NCBI GenBank assembly: GCA_017307755.1
Contig: JAFKGQ010000027.1
Location: 1 to 52,921 of the forward strand
Reading direction: 5' to 3'
From: Chitinophagaceae bacterium
GTDB lineage: Bacteria > Bacteroidota > Bacteroidia > Chitinophagales > Chitinophagaceae
Length of the DNA: 52,921 nt
Shown here: piece after piece, positions 8,043-16,365 of the stretch
Layout: every line of letters starts with the position of its first letter
Position numbering within the stretch: position 1 is the first letter of the stretch
Made by a program: the position numbers and the translations under genes
Notes under the pieces: generated by a model
Database searches by the model: none
What the model was told of the DNA's origin: nothing
The model's input: the letters and a program-made list of their open reading frames with translations, nothing else

Positions 8043-8912
8043 TCAATAAAAAAACTCCTGCAATGCCTCATTGAGCTTCCTTACTTTGGGATTACTGGCT
8101 TTAATCCGTTGGGTCTGATCGCCTATTTTGTGCTGTAGGGTATTAATCTTGTTGTCTTTAAAGGCTCCAAAATGCAAATGAAGGATGACCGCAAGATCGG
8201 AATCAGTAAATTGTTTAAACAACTGCTCCGTCTTTGCTGCCTGGGAAGGTGACTTTACGTCTTGGAGCAAAATAAAAAGCTGCATCAACTTTTCTTCGTG
8301 GTTCCGGTTATTTAGCTCGATACTACCTCTAACAAAGGCGCCGGTAAGATGCTTAATTCCGTGTTCCATTTCGGTTGTAACCCGCTCCATGTGCCCGTTG
8401 AATTTTTCCACCAAATCAGATACATAGTGCTCAATCTCCTGGGGGGTAGCCGTTGGGGGAGTGTTAACAATTCCCTGAACCACTTCCGCCACATCCTGCC
8501 TCAGCTGTTCCTGCTCTGCTTTTTTTACCTCCTGCATTTTCTCGCTTACCCAAGCCTGGGCGGACAGCAACCCCGCGTCTTTGGGCCTTTTCTTCAATCG
8601 CTCGAAAATCTCATAGTTTAGGAAACGCAAAAAATCCATCCGATCGGGAAAAGCAGAGTAATGGAACTCCAAATAACGGATAATGTCATATCCGGAATAT
8701 TCATGCAGCTTGTTAAAAATTTCATTTTTGTACAGGACCGCAAACGGCTCTTTGGGAAAGTATAAATATTGGTCGGATTGATAGGGGCCGACTTTATATT
8801 GAAAATAAGGTACAAATGATCCGGGCGTCTTTGAGTAAGCGGACCGGCTCCCGAAGGTGGCAAACATAGACCTCAGCACTATGTTCGAAAATAATTTTTG
8901 CTTTAAACTCAT
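8043..8912 (-). CDS. Unknown protein of the mobile element
   Basis: A 289-residue soluble protein without signal peptide or membrane segment. The first ~110 residues are aromatic-rich (YFQYKVGPYQSDQYLYF; GYDIIRYLEFHYSAF) and look like a compact globular domain. The rest is mostly helical with heptad-like leucines (about 130-280), ending in a basic region. I recognise no family; it is not clearly RteC. Its position between the integrase and the excisionase-like gene suggests a role in excision or its control, but this is inference from context only. Confidence 0.65.
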   Translation of the reverse strand: MSLKQKLFSNIVLRSMFATFGSRSAYSKTPGSFVPYFQYKVGPYQSDQYLYFPKEPFAVLYKNEIFNKLHEYSGYDIIRYLEFHYSAFPDRMDFLRFLNYEIFERLKKRPKDAGLLSAQAWVSEKMQEVKKAEQEQLRQDVAEVVQGIVNTPPTATPQEIEHYVSDLVEKFNGHMERVTTEMEHGIKHLTGAFVRGSIELNNRNHEEKLMQLFILLQDVKSPSQAAKTEQLFKQFTDSDLAVILHLHFGAFKDNKINTLQHKIGDQTQRIKASNPKVRKLNEALQEFFY

Positions 8913-8966
8913 GGGATAGGTATTATGATGCTCCTAACGGTAATTTACAGAATTATCATAAAATGG

Positions 8967-8994
8967 AAAAGGGCCGCTAGGGAGCGACCCTTTC
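8967..8994 (-). terminator. Probable terminator after the integrase gene
   Basis: AAAGGG-C-CGCT, a short loop, then AGCG-A-CCCTTT forms a hairpin with one internal mismatch. Read on the minus strand it is followed by a T-rich stretch. It lies 22-49 bp beyond the integrase stop and before the next gene on the same strand. Confidence 0.55.
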
Positions 8995-9015
8995 AAATAA
9001 GGGGAATATGGACGA

Positions 9016-10392
9016 TCAACTAACTTTTGCCAAATCATCCGTTTCCTTTGGCGGCTTTTTGAATGGAACCAGCTTTCCCGCGAACTCCTTTTTTATTTCC
9101 TTCTCGAAGCTGTCCAGGTAGTTCTCGGTGGTTCTCTTATCCGTATGGCCCAACGCCTCCTGGATAAATTCTGTGCTGGCTCCGGAATTTTTCATAACTG
9201 TCGAAAAGGAGTGTCGGCTGACGATAGTGGTCAGTTTCTTGTCAATCCCCAACTTTGCCCCGATTATCTCCATCCATTTGTTGATGGTGCCGATAAAATT
9301 CTGAACCAAATCGTACAGCCTCAAAGGAGTAATGCCTTCGTGCAAAATCGGGAAAATGAAATTTTCCGGGTTCTTGTCCTTGTTGCCCCATTCCTCAATA
9401 GTCGCCCACATATCGGGATTGATAAAAATAGTAATGGGTTTCGGATCGGTGCGGGCCGTCCGTTCTGTTTTGGCCCGCTCAAATATGAGGTATTCGCCGT
9501 GAATATTCTTGTACCTCAACAACGCGACGTCTTTAGGATTCATCCCATTCCCAAAGTAACAAAACAGCCAGAACGACTTCGCCCGGCGCTCACTTTCGCA
9601 TGCCGGTTCATAAAAATAGATTTTTTCAATTTGGTCCAACTTCAGGGCCTTCTTAATATTCCTGCCGGTGGGAATCTGATATTTACGCCGTCCGAAAGGA
9701 TAGCATTTTTCCTTGGAAATAATGCCGTCTGCAATGGCCTCATTGAAAATGGCCCTCAGATTCCGCAGGTAAATACCCTGGGTGGCTTTGGCGATACCGC
9801 GTTCTTTGGTCCATTGTTCGTACTGGTAAAGGAAGTTGACCGTGATATTGGTAAAGCGAATATTACTCCGAAACGTCATCAGAGAGCTATAGCTGCAATG
9901 ATAGGAGATAGCCGTTCCTAACCGCCCTTGCTGGATTAGCTTCTTTATATAGGAGAGGTATGTAAAGCCAAATGTTCCCGGTTCTGAGGGGAGTGCGGTC
10001 AATATGGGGAATTTTTTGAAATAAGGACTATAATCGAAATCCTCCGAAGTGGCAAATGATTTAACGGCCCGTGTCTTTAGTTGTTGCCGTTGCCTGAATA
10101 ATGGGTTGTTCAGGATAAAGGTCTTTTCAAATTCCTCAAAGGTGAATGGATCGAGCGCAGCTGCCGCGTCTTCCGCTTTGCGCCGGATCATTTTTAGGCT
10201 GTCCCGGATTTTCATGGTTGATTCCGATACGCGGGAGGCGGAAAGGCTTTTGTACTCGGCTTCGCTCAGGTCATAGGTGGTTTGGTAACGTTGTGGTTTA
10301 CCTTCATAGATAAGCAGGAGTTTAACCGGGTATTTGCCGGTCTTTTGCTTTAACCTGCGTGTGTCCAGAGTGATGCTAATTGATACTGACAT
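9016..10392 (-). CDS. Tyrosine recombinase (element integrase)
   Basis: This 458-residue protein has the Bacteroidetes integrase layout: an N-terminal arm-binding domain (SISITLDTRRLKQKTGKYPV), a SAM-like core-binding domain (about 120-225) and a C-terminal catalytic domain. The catalytic part ends with SRHSFSTV (RxxH-type box), LGHTDKRTTENYLDSF (second histidine and tyrosine nucleophile). At the position of the first catalytic arginine the protein reads GNGMNPKDVALL, with N instead of R, as in many Bacteroidetes mobile-element integrases. It lies 190 bp from the tRNA-Asn fragment, with its 5' end facing it, as expected for an enzyme that integrates this element there. Confidence 0.9.
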   Translation of the reverse strand: MSVSISITLDTRRLKQKTGKYPVKLLLIYEGKPQRYQTTYDLSEAEYKSLSASRVSESTMKIRDSLKMIRRKAEDAAAALDPFTFEEFEKTFILNNPLFRQRQQLKTRAVKSFATSEDFDYSPYFKKFPILTALPSEPGTFGFTYLSYIKKLIQQGRLGTAISYHCSYSSLMTFRSNIRFTNITVNFLYQYEQWTKERGIAKATQGIYLRNLRAIFNEAIADGIISKEKCYPFGRRKYQIPTGRNIKKALKLDQIEKIYFYEPACESERRAKSFWLFCYFGNGMNPKDVALLRYKNIHGEYLIFERAKTERTARTDPKPITIFINPDMWATIEEWGNKDKNPENFIFPILHEGITPLRLYDLVQNFIGTINKWMEIIGAKLGIDKKLTTIVSRHSFSTVMKNSGASTEFIQEALGHTDKRTTENYLDSFEKEIKKEFAGKLVPFKKPPKETDDLAKVS

Positions 10393-10432
10393 GGAGTGCT
10401 TTTTATCTGATTCACAATAACTCTCGCTTCAA

Positions 10433-10456
10433 AATTTGCCAGTAATTTGCCAGTAA
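10433..10456. repeat. Tandem 11-bp repeat near the attachment site
   Basis: AATTTGCCAGTAA occurs twice, overlapping by two bases, in the gap between the integrase start and the tRNA fragment. Closely spaced direct repeats here fit integrase or excisionase arm-type binding sites; that role is inferred from position. Confidence 0.45.
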
Positions 10457-10582
10457 ACGGCAGTTAATGGCCCTCCGGCGGGTTTCCCCGAAGTTAGGCC
10501 AAAATTCCTAAACGACTGATAATTAAATGGTTAAGTTAAACCAAGTTCGCTCTAATTTACCTCGATTAAGGCCCGGACGGGC

Positions 10583-10624
10583 CTGTTAATCAGAGGGTCG
10601 TTGGTTCAAGTCCAACAGGGGGAG
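10583..10624 (+). other. Attachment site: 3' part of tRNA-Asn(GTT)
   Basis: The sequence runs from the anticodon loop (CTGTTAATC, anticodon GTT at 10585-10587) through the variable region, a complete T arm (GTTGG, TTCAAGT, CCAAC) to the acceptor 3' strand AGGGGGA and discriminator G. The 5' half is absent: upstream bases give neither the matching acceptor strand nor a D arm, and the anticodon stem does not pair. This is the distal attachment site left when an element inserts into the 3' part of a tRNA gene. The intact copy should be at the other end of the element, left of the window. A perfect 7-bp palindrome (AGGCCCG GA CGGGCCT, 10569-10584) abuts the junction. Confidence 0.85.
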
Positions 10625-10632
10625 CAAACTTT

Positions 10633-10660
10633 AAAACCTGGCAGTAATGCCAGGTTTTTT
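10633..10660 (+). terminator. Rho-independent terminator of the original tRNA-Asn gene
   Basis: A 9-bp perfect stem AACCTGGCA / TGCCAGGTT with loop GTAA is followed by a T run. It sits 9 bp after the tRNA fragment, as a tRNA terminator should, which supports the view that the sequence right of 10624 is the ancestral chromosome. Confidence 0.85.
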
Positions 10661-10751
10661 GTTTTATATAATGAATGGCTCGTAAGACACGAGCCATGGC
10701 AGGGGAACCCGGCTATTTCTGATACATTTTTGTTGTGCGCTGGCTGTATAT

Positions 10752-11302
10752 TTATTTCCGCAACATGAAATTTTTTAAATTAATACTTCCACAAGGAATT
10801 TCTTTTTCGCTTGATTTACTGTTACTTTTTGATCCATCAACTTTAATTCTATAAAAAAGACTTTGCCCTTTCAGGCTAAGTCCTGTCCGCATGGTACCCT
10901 TTGCTCCTTCAACCAGGCTGAGCATTACGACATAAAAACCACTGGATTCTTTTGGATTAATTGATCTTCTCAACGAAGACGATTTATGAATATTCCTATC
11001 TAAAAAAGAGTCCAAATCTGTCAGGCCATAATTAAACAAGGGAAATTTATCAAGTGTCACTGTGTCGGGGGGAACCAATATTTTATAGTATTTACCAGGT
11101 AAAGACGGGATCTCATATGACTTTATAGGAAAGTCAATCTTCAATTCCAGGGGATTAATATTAGGATCATTAGATCTTGGGGAATTGACTATGTTTATTG
11201 TTTCGGACTTGATATTTTCTTTAGGTGAGTTTGTTTGGTTTTGTCCACAGGAAGTGTAAAAACAAGCATCAGGAGCAAAGCATATACTTGTATGTATTTC
11301 AT
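10752..11302 (-). pseudogene. Lipoprotein gene with a frameshift in the signal peptide
   Basis: The intact frame covers 130 codons from 11144, but the coding signal goes on upstream. A start at 11302 encodes MKYIQVYALLLMLVFT, a typical signal peptide, which then runs into a stop. One base out of frame the sequence reads FYTSCGQNQTNSPKENIK, with a lipobox cysteine, and continues into the downstream protein. The two frames meet at a run of five A on the + strand (11258-11262); one more base there would restore a single lipoprotein. This is either a sequencing error, phase variation or a dead gene. The mature domain resembles no family I know. Confidence 0.7.
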
Positions 11303-11465
11303 AATTTAACTATTGAGCAAGTTTACCTATGAAAAAGTAAGCCTGGTTGTCGATGCCGAAAACTGTCGGTTTGGGTAAAGCCCGCAGGGCAATAAACTGA
11401 AAATTTTCGCTGAAGGTTCGTTTATTACAATGACGTATGACGGGCCGGTGTTGGCGGTGGCTTAG

Positions 11466-12947
11466 CTATTCTATTTTCACGGCTTGCATTTTATACCCTT
11501 TATCATTAATCTCAAAGCCATTTATTTTTTTGTTTTTGTCTTTTGTAAATCTTTGTTCCGATCCAGCCATTTCCAACATAAAAAAATCAGTATCAGAAGT
11601 AAAATAGATTTTGTATTTCGTTTTACTGTTCAACCTTATCACCAACACTTCTTTTTCCGGCGTAACATTAAGTGTATCTCTATGTAGTTTGTAGTTTCCT
11701 ACGTATGATTTCAATATTTCGCTATTTACGGTAACAACCTTTTTAATTTTCGGAGTATAAAAATCTTTCCAGTTATAAACAGAAGCCAGCGAATTGACTA
11801 TTTCGCTTAACAGGCTTCCATTATCCGTATTTGCCATTACTACTACGCCATTCCCATTTTCCATGCTGCCGTAGTATGAAGCAACAAAGCCTTCATCCCA
11901 ACCATCATGGTTAAAATATTTTTCATTTCCCTTTTTAATAATAAACACTCCTAACGCTGCAGAACTATCAATATAAGGGATCAATCTAAGCCTGGTTGTT
12001 TCCGGGGAAAGTACTTTATTGCTTTTTCCTTGTAATGATAGTTGTGTTTCTATAATATATTTAGCTAAATCTGTAGGGGTTGTCCATAGGCCCGCAGCAG
12101 CTTGTTCGGGATAAATATGATACTTCCCCTTCACTTCTTTCCCATCATTATAATAACCTGTTGCTAATAAATTTTCTTTACCCGCAGGCGGCGGTTGGGT
12201 ATAAAAACTATTGCTCATTCCCGTTGGGTTTAATACATTGTTCCACATGTATGTATCGTAAGGTTGCCCTGTTACATCTTGCAATATTAGCTGCGATATG
12301 GTTGTTCCCCCACCTGAATATTCAGATTTAAGAGAGGACTCATACATTGACCGAATCGCTTTATTATTAGCCGGCTTTTCGCCATTTAAAATTTGTATCA
12401 GCGCAGGTATGGTATCTCCTTTTTCATACCCGTCAAATCCGTGTACTGTTAATCCTGCTGTATGGCTTAACAGATTTGCTATCGTTATTTTTTTCCCTTT
12501 TGACAGAGAGTCATAAGGAAATTTCCATGATTTCAAATAAATATTAATGTCTGAATCAAGGTTCAGTTTGCCTTCCTGTACTAATTTTAAAATACCAACC
12601 CCGTTTAATGATTTGCTGATTGAACCTGCCTGGAATAATGTATTTGTTGTAACTGGCCGTTGTTCCGCACTATCTGCCCAACCATATCCTTTTGCCCACT
12701 CGATTTTATAATCTTTTATCAATGCGATACTTACTCCGTTTACATGATTACTTTTCATTCTGTCGGCAAGTGTAAATCGCTGATTTCCTATTTGCACCCA
12801 TAAACCTAAATTGTTTTCGAACTGCTTAATTTTTGCTTGTACTTCTTTAGAATAGGTTGTATTATTTTGTCCAAGCAGAATATTTGTTTGGATACAAAAG
12901 GATAGAGATAAAAAAAATGGGGTAAAAGCTTTTATGTGTTTAGTCAT
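11466..12947 (-). CDS. Serine hydrolase (class C beta-lactamase / PBP-like)
   Basis: After a signal peptide (about 1-26, ending FCIQTNILLGQ) the protein has the beta-lactamase/penicillin-binding fold: SISK at 109-112 with the nucleophile S109, the YSG motif (EYSGGGTT near 208) and NHDGWDEGF near 350 as the third motif. A C-terminal domain (about 400-493) looks like the small beta-domain found behind such hydrolases. The 493-residue length is usual for Bacteroidetes beta-lactamase-related hydrolases, which act on peptides or esters and are seldom resistance enzymes. The gene stands alone, exported to the periplasm. Confidence 0.85.
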   Translation of the reverse strand: MTKHIKAFTPFFLSLSFCIQTNILLGQNNTTYSKEVQAKIKQFENNLGLWVQIGNQRFTLADRMKSNHVNGVSIALIKDYKIEWAKGYGWADSAEQRPVTTNTLFQAGSISKSLNGVGILKLVQEGKLNLDSDINIYLKSWKFPYDSLSKGKKITIANLLSHTAGLTVHGFDGYEKGDTIPALIQILNGEKPANNKAIRSMYESSLKSEYSGGGTTISQLILQDVTGQPYDTYMWNNVLNPTGMSNSFYTQPPPAGKENLLATGYYNDGKEVKGKYHIYPEQAAAGLWTTPTDLAKYIIETQLSLQGKSNKVLSPETTRLRLIPYIDSSAALGVFIIKKGNEKYFNHDGWDEGFVASYYGSMENGNGVVVMANTDNGSLLSEIVNSLASVYNWKDFYTPKIKKVVTVNSEILKSYVGNYKLHRDTLNVTPEKEVLVIRLNSKTKYKIYFTSDTDFFMLEMAGSEQRFTKDKNKKINGFEINDKGYKMQAVKIE

Positions 12948-13262
12948 AACGATATATTAAAAAAATGGTGTCGAAAAAATCCAGATCCGTTTTACATAAG
13001 ATTGTGTCTGCCCGGCGGTAAAGCTCTTGACAAATTCGAATCTTGACGGGCAGAATCCGGGACTTGGAAGCAGAGTTTGATTATGGTAATTGACCAGGCA
13101 ATTGCAATTGTTGACCGGGTTTAAAGAAATAAAACAGAATATTTCCCATTACTTTTTTCGTCATCTGAATCCCAGGGTCTGCCTGCAAGAGTTTAGCTAT
13201 ACGAAAATATCAATGGCAAGACCCCGAGCAGACGTGAAATCCATGAATGTTAATCTGAGTTT
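12948..13262. other. Intergenic stretch without recognised features
   Basis: No convincing coding sequence, RNA or repeat is seen. It should contain the promoter of the serine hydrolase gene at its left edge; no clear Bacteroidetes -33/-7 pair could be assigned. Confidence 0.4.
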
Positions 13263-14297
13263 TCAACATCCACCCTTGCTGGGTATGGCATAGATCACGT
13301 TGCCTGAAACAAATAAATTGAAGACCTTCTTTTGTACAGAAGGCAGTAATAATTTCCATGTTTTCCCCTTATCTGATGATCTGAAAATGCCGTGAGGATG
13401 AGTACAAAAGAAGTTTTCACCAACCTGGATAATTGAAGTCATGAAGGCTTTCACACGAGGGCGATCATTCCAGGTCCGCCATATTGAATCAATAAAAACT
13501 TTGTCCTGAAGGCCGGCATCCGTGGGCTGCCAGGTTTTACCGCCGTCGTAGGATGTCCTTAACCTCCTGGTATTCGACTTTGAACTAGAAGTAATAGCAG
13601 CGAATCCACCTTTGATCTGTTTTACATCCCAAGTCACACCGCCCTCACTGTCCACCAGCGCCCAGTTTTCGCCATTATCGGTAGATCTTATTATCCTTCT
13701 CATACTAGTCGACACCAGTACGCCGTTCGACTCAGCAAAATTCCCTGCCCAGCCTCCGGCATAGACATGTTCCCAGGTTTTTCCATCGTTAGCAGTTTTA
13801 AAAAAGCCTCTGTCGGTACCGATAAAAATTGTACCTCCGGCAGTCTCAAAAACGCTGCGTATTCGTGGCTCTGAAGAACTGTCGAATATCGGCGACCATA
13901 TACTCGTTCCGTTTGTTGTTTTCAAATTTACACCCCAGTAATTGTAGGCAAATATCCCGGGCTTACCGGGGGTAATGCTGCTATGTTCGTCAGGCAAAAT
14001 CTCTTTGGTCCAAAAGGGAGCTGTGGCATTTGGTGTACTGTGATAGAGTTCGTTTCCAACCCTTAAAAACAGCCCTTTATCATTTGTAAAGAAGCTATTT
14101 CTCTGGATACCATCTTCCCGCAAATTTTCGGGCAGCCCTTTGCCGATGCCCTGCCAGGTTTGTCCGCCATCTGTAGATCTAAAAACGATCTTTGCAGTTC
14201 CAGCATTCTCTGTTTTTGGGTCTGGATGGCTATCCGGGAGAAGGGAAAATGAGAAAACCGTGAAAAGGAGCAAAAAGGCAAGGATATAAAATTTCAT
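13263..14297 (-). CDS. Exported Asp-box (sialidase/BNR-like) beta-propeller protein
   Basis: A signal peptide (FYILAFLLLFTVFSFSLLP) is followed by repeated Asp-box motifs of the S-x-D-x-G-x-T-W type: FRSTDGGQTWQG, FKTANDGKTWEHV, IRSTDNGENWALV, SYDGGKTWQP, FRSSDKGKTWKLL. Such repeats build beta-propellers of sialidases, Ycf48-like and VPS10-like proteins. The catalytic residues of true sialidases are not evident, so a binding or structural role is more likely. It is divergent from the membrane-anchored winged-helix regulator, and the gap between them carries phased GTAAA repeats, suggesting regulation by that neighbour. Confidence 0.75.
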   Translation of the reverse strand: MKFYILAFLLLFTVFSFSLLPDSHPDPKTENAGTAKIVFRSTDGGQTWQGIGKGLPENLREDGIQRNSFFTNDKGLFLRVGNELYHSTPNATAPFWTKEILPDEHSSITPGKPGIFAYNYWGVNLKTTNGTSIWSPIFDSSSEPRIRSVFETAGGTIFIGTDRGFFKTANDGKTWEHVYAGGWAGNFAESNGVLVSTSMRRIIRSTDNGENWALVDSEGGVTWDVKQIKGGFAAITSSSKSNTRRLRTSYDGGKTWQPTDAGLQDKVFIDSIWRTWNDRPRVKAFMTSIIQVGENFFCTHPHGIFRSSDKGKTWKLLLPSVQKKVFNLFVSGNVIYAIPSKGGC

Positions 14298-14367
14298 GGT
14301 ATAAATTATGTTGGTGAAACAATAAAGTAAAGATATCGGGCATCAACTACCAGGAAGATTTTTAGCG

Positions 14368-14516
14368 GTAAAAAGATGTAAAAGATGCGTAAAACGTTTG
14401 TAAAACAACGATCTTACGGCTTCCGTGTTGAAAGGAGCCCGGCCATCTAAAATATTGGTGACCGCAGGAATTGGTACAGTCTGAAAGAGTGTAAAAAAGC
14501 TGTAAAACATTGTAAA
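14368..14516. promoter_or_regulatory. Two clusters of helically phased GTAAA repeats
   Basis: GTAAA occurs at 14368, 14378, 14389 and 14400 (steps of 10, 11 and 11 bp) and again at 14491, 14502 and 14512 (11 and 10 bp). Tandem repeats at one helical turn are the classic binding site of OmpR/PhoB-type winged-helix proteins. The first cluster lies about 70-100 bp before the Asp-box gene, the second about 50-75 bp before the regulator gene 14568-15464, whose product has just such a DNA-binding domain. Autoregulation and co-regulation of the divergent gene are inferred. Confidence 0.6.
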
Positions 14517-14567
14517 TCCTGTTTAAAAATCGATTTACATTTGTGGTCAATGCTTAGCTTTATCAGT

Positions 14568-15464
14568 ATGAAGCAATATATCTTTCTCGTTGTCCTTTCA
14601 GTATCCATGGTAGTGGTTGCCATGGCTTTTGTAAAAATGGATAATGAGCGTCCTGATAAGCACCTGGAAATTGTGCTTCGTACAATCGGGCACCAGGTGT
14701 TGCTTCATTCCAACGATTCGACATCCCGGGTATTGCCGGTTAAAACAGTCAATGATAACACCTACAGGATTTCCTTTGAGAACAGTTTCGGATTCACCCC
14801 CGATACGTTAATGAGCATAGTGCATCAGCAACTGGCAAAAACGGACAGGTTGGGAGATTATACGGTAAGCGTAAATGAATGTGATCAAAACCAGACCATT
14901 TTTGCCTATGAAGTAAATACAGCCCGTGGCGATTTGAAACCCTGCCGCGGGCGCAAACTGAAAAAAGGCTGCTATGTAATTGAGATTTCATTCCCCGCAA
15001 AAAAATCATTTAACTACGGTTGGCTTCTGCTTGCATTTATCCCGGTGGTTTTTGCAGGGCTTTATTTCGCTGGCAGACGGAATAGAATTTCAGAATCCCA
15101 GGAATTTATAGAGGAAAAGGTTGATGAATCGCTACCAGCTGAAACCAAATCCGTTCCGGCTATCACTGATTATAAAAGGGTGGGGAATTTTGTATTCTTT
15201 GAATCAAAAGGAATTCTTAGCCTTAATGACGAAACCATTGAGCTTTCCGTTAAAGAAGGGAAAGCACTAAGCATACTTGTGTCAAACCAGAACGAGGTAG
15301 TCGGGAGGGACCTGCTGATGAAAGAAATCTGGGAGGATGACGGTGTTTTTGTGATCACCCGCAATGTGGACGTTTTGATATCCAAACTCCGGAAGAGATT
15401 AAGCGCTGATCCGTCTGTTAAGATTGTAAATGTGCATGGTAAAGGATACAAAATGATTATGTAA
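14568..15464 (+). CDS. Membrane-anchored OmpR/PhoB-type winged-helix regulator
   Basis: The start is taken at MKQYIFLVVLSVSMVVVAMAF, an N-terminal hydrophobic segment; a TTG and an ATG further upstream are less likely. A periplasmic domain of about 125 residues (including a CDQ...CRGRKLKKGC cysteine region) follows, then a second membrane helix (GWLLLAFIPVVFAGLYFAG) and a cytosolic C-terminal OmpR/PhoB winged helix (about 205-298: VGRDLLMKEIWEDDGVFV, then NVDVLISKLRKRLS). The layout resembles inverted one-component sensors such as CadC, with sensing outside and DNA binding inside. The signal sensed is unknown. Confidence 0.82.
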   Translation: MKQYIFLVVLSVSMVVVAMAFVKMDNERPDKHLEIVLRTIGHQVLLHSNDSTSRVLPVKTVNDNTYRISFENSFGFTPDTLMSIVHQQLAKTDRLGDYTVSVNECDQNQTIFAYEVNTARGDLKPCRGRKLKKGCYVIEISFPAKKSFNYGWLLLAFIPVVFAGLYFAGRRNRISESQEFIEEKVDESLPAETKSVPAITDYKRVGNFVFFESKGILSLNDETIELSVKEGKALSILVSNQNEVVGRDLLMKEIWEDDGVFVITRNVDVLISKLRKRLSADPSVKIVNVHGKGYKMIM

Positions 15465-15545
15465 GCCGGTTTATTCAGCCTGGCAATTCACTAAATTCAA
15501 CTCACCGGCATCAAACCAAATGGCTCCCAAAATCCGGGGTCCTTT

Positions 15546-16343
15546 TCAAATAATTCCATTGTTGATCGCATAACGGATCAGTTCAGCTACATTCTTTGTA
15601 TTTGTTTTCCGCAAAATATTCTTTCTATGGTTGACAATGGTATTCTCACTCAAATGTAACTTGTCTGCAATTTGCTTGCTGCTGAGTCCATCGGCAAGAC
15701 GTCCCAGTATTTCCCGTTCTCTATTCGATAGCCTCGATTCCTCAGGATCGGGATAATAATGCTGGGTCAGTACATTAATATGATCAAACCTGCTTTCCTC
15801 ATTTTTTTTCTTGTCAATGGAAAAGATCATAGAGGTGCCTTTTTTCAACGGTGATATGTCCGTAACCAGGGCGATCCCATAGAGAGGCAGCCGGGTCTTT
15901 GGGTCCGTAATATAGCTTCCCTGCTGATATATTTGTATCCATCTGCCATCGGCCCTCTTCATCCTATAAGAATAGGTAAAAAGGTATTGAACATGATCTT
16001 CGTGAGGGGTTCGACGCAAAAAATCCATCGCTTGACCGAAGATGCTTTGATCATAGATCTTAAAATCGTCTTTGTGAAAGATGCTTATAACAAATTCCAA
16101 TCCATTTTCAATGACATCCCTGGCATCGAAACCTATCATACCTCTACTGTCACCACTTAAGGCCACATGCCTGCGTTGGGTGTAGTCAATTACATGAATA
16201 ATGCCTTTAAATGGCAATAGTACCCGGGGGATCGCTTCTGCCTGCCTCAATAACTGGATTATTTCCTTATTACCAATGTCTTTCTGACGGTAATAAATGT
16301 CCGTTAATAATCCGCTGTAAGTGATGAGTTTTTTAGGAGGCAT
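15546..16343 (-). CDS. PAS-domain LuxR-family transcriptional regulator
   Basis: The middle of this 265-residue protein is a PAS-like sensor (about 45-170: GDSRGMIGFDARDVIENG, YSYRMKRADGRWIQIYQQG). The last 65 residues form a LuxR/GerE helix-turn-helix (LSNREREILGRLADGLSSKQIADKLHLSENTIVNHRKNILRK, here named by its first and last residues 200-242). There is no receiver domain or membrane segment, so it is a cytosolic one-component regulator. It is convergent with the winged-helix gene and lies upstream of, on the same strand as, nothing closely spaced, so its targets are unknown. Confidence 0.83.
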   Translation of the reverse strand: MPPKKLITYSGLLTDIYYRQKDIGNKEIIQLLRQAEAIPRVLLPFKGIIHVIDYTQRRHVALSGDSRGMIGFDARDVIENGLEFVISIFHKDDFKIYDQSIFGQAMDFLRRTPHEDHVQYLFTYSYRMKRADGRWIQIYQQGSYITDPKTRLPLYGIALVTDISPLKKGTSMIFSIDKKKNEESRFDHINVLTQHYYPDPEESRLSNREREILGRLADGLSSKQIADKLHLSENTIVNHRKNILRKTNTKNVAELIRYAINNGII

Positions 16344-16365
16344 AAGGAGTTGGGAGCTTGATTAT

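Larger units (their letters stand above)
1..10624. mobile_element. Right part of an integrated mobilizable element (tRNA-Asn-targeted)
   Basis: Everything left of the tRNA-Asn 3' fragment at 10583-10624 reads as one integrated element whose left end is outside the window. Next to the attachment site is a tyrosine integrase, then an HTH protein, a primase-like protein, a candidate oriT, a MobC-like protein and a relaxase, the usual core of Bacteroidetes mobilizable elements. No type IV secretion or tra genes are visible, so it is either mobilizable in trans or its transfer genes lie further left. The cargo visible here is a TerY-P triad and a damaged toxin-antitoxin pair. The integration model is inferred from the truncated tRNA and the integrase position. 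Confidence 0.75.

Noticed and set aside
8043..8912. RteC-type regulator
   Set aside because: Position would fit, but I could not see the RteC sequence pattern; it is left as unknown.
9145..9921. A 258-codon plus-strand open frame
   Set aside because: It lies antisense to the well-supported integrase and has no family signal; it is a codon-usage shadow.
10549..10624. A complete tRNA-Asn gene
   Set aside because: The 5' half does not form an acceptor strand, D arm or anticodon stem; only the 3' part from the anticodon loop fits.
14368..14516. A CRISPR array
   Set aside because: The GTAAA repeats are too short and closely spaced, and there are no cas genes in the window.
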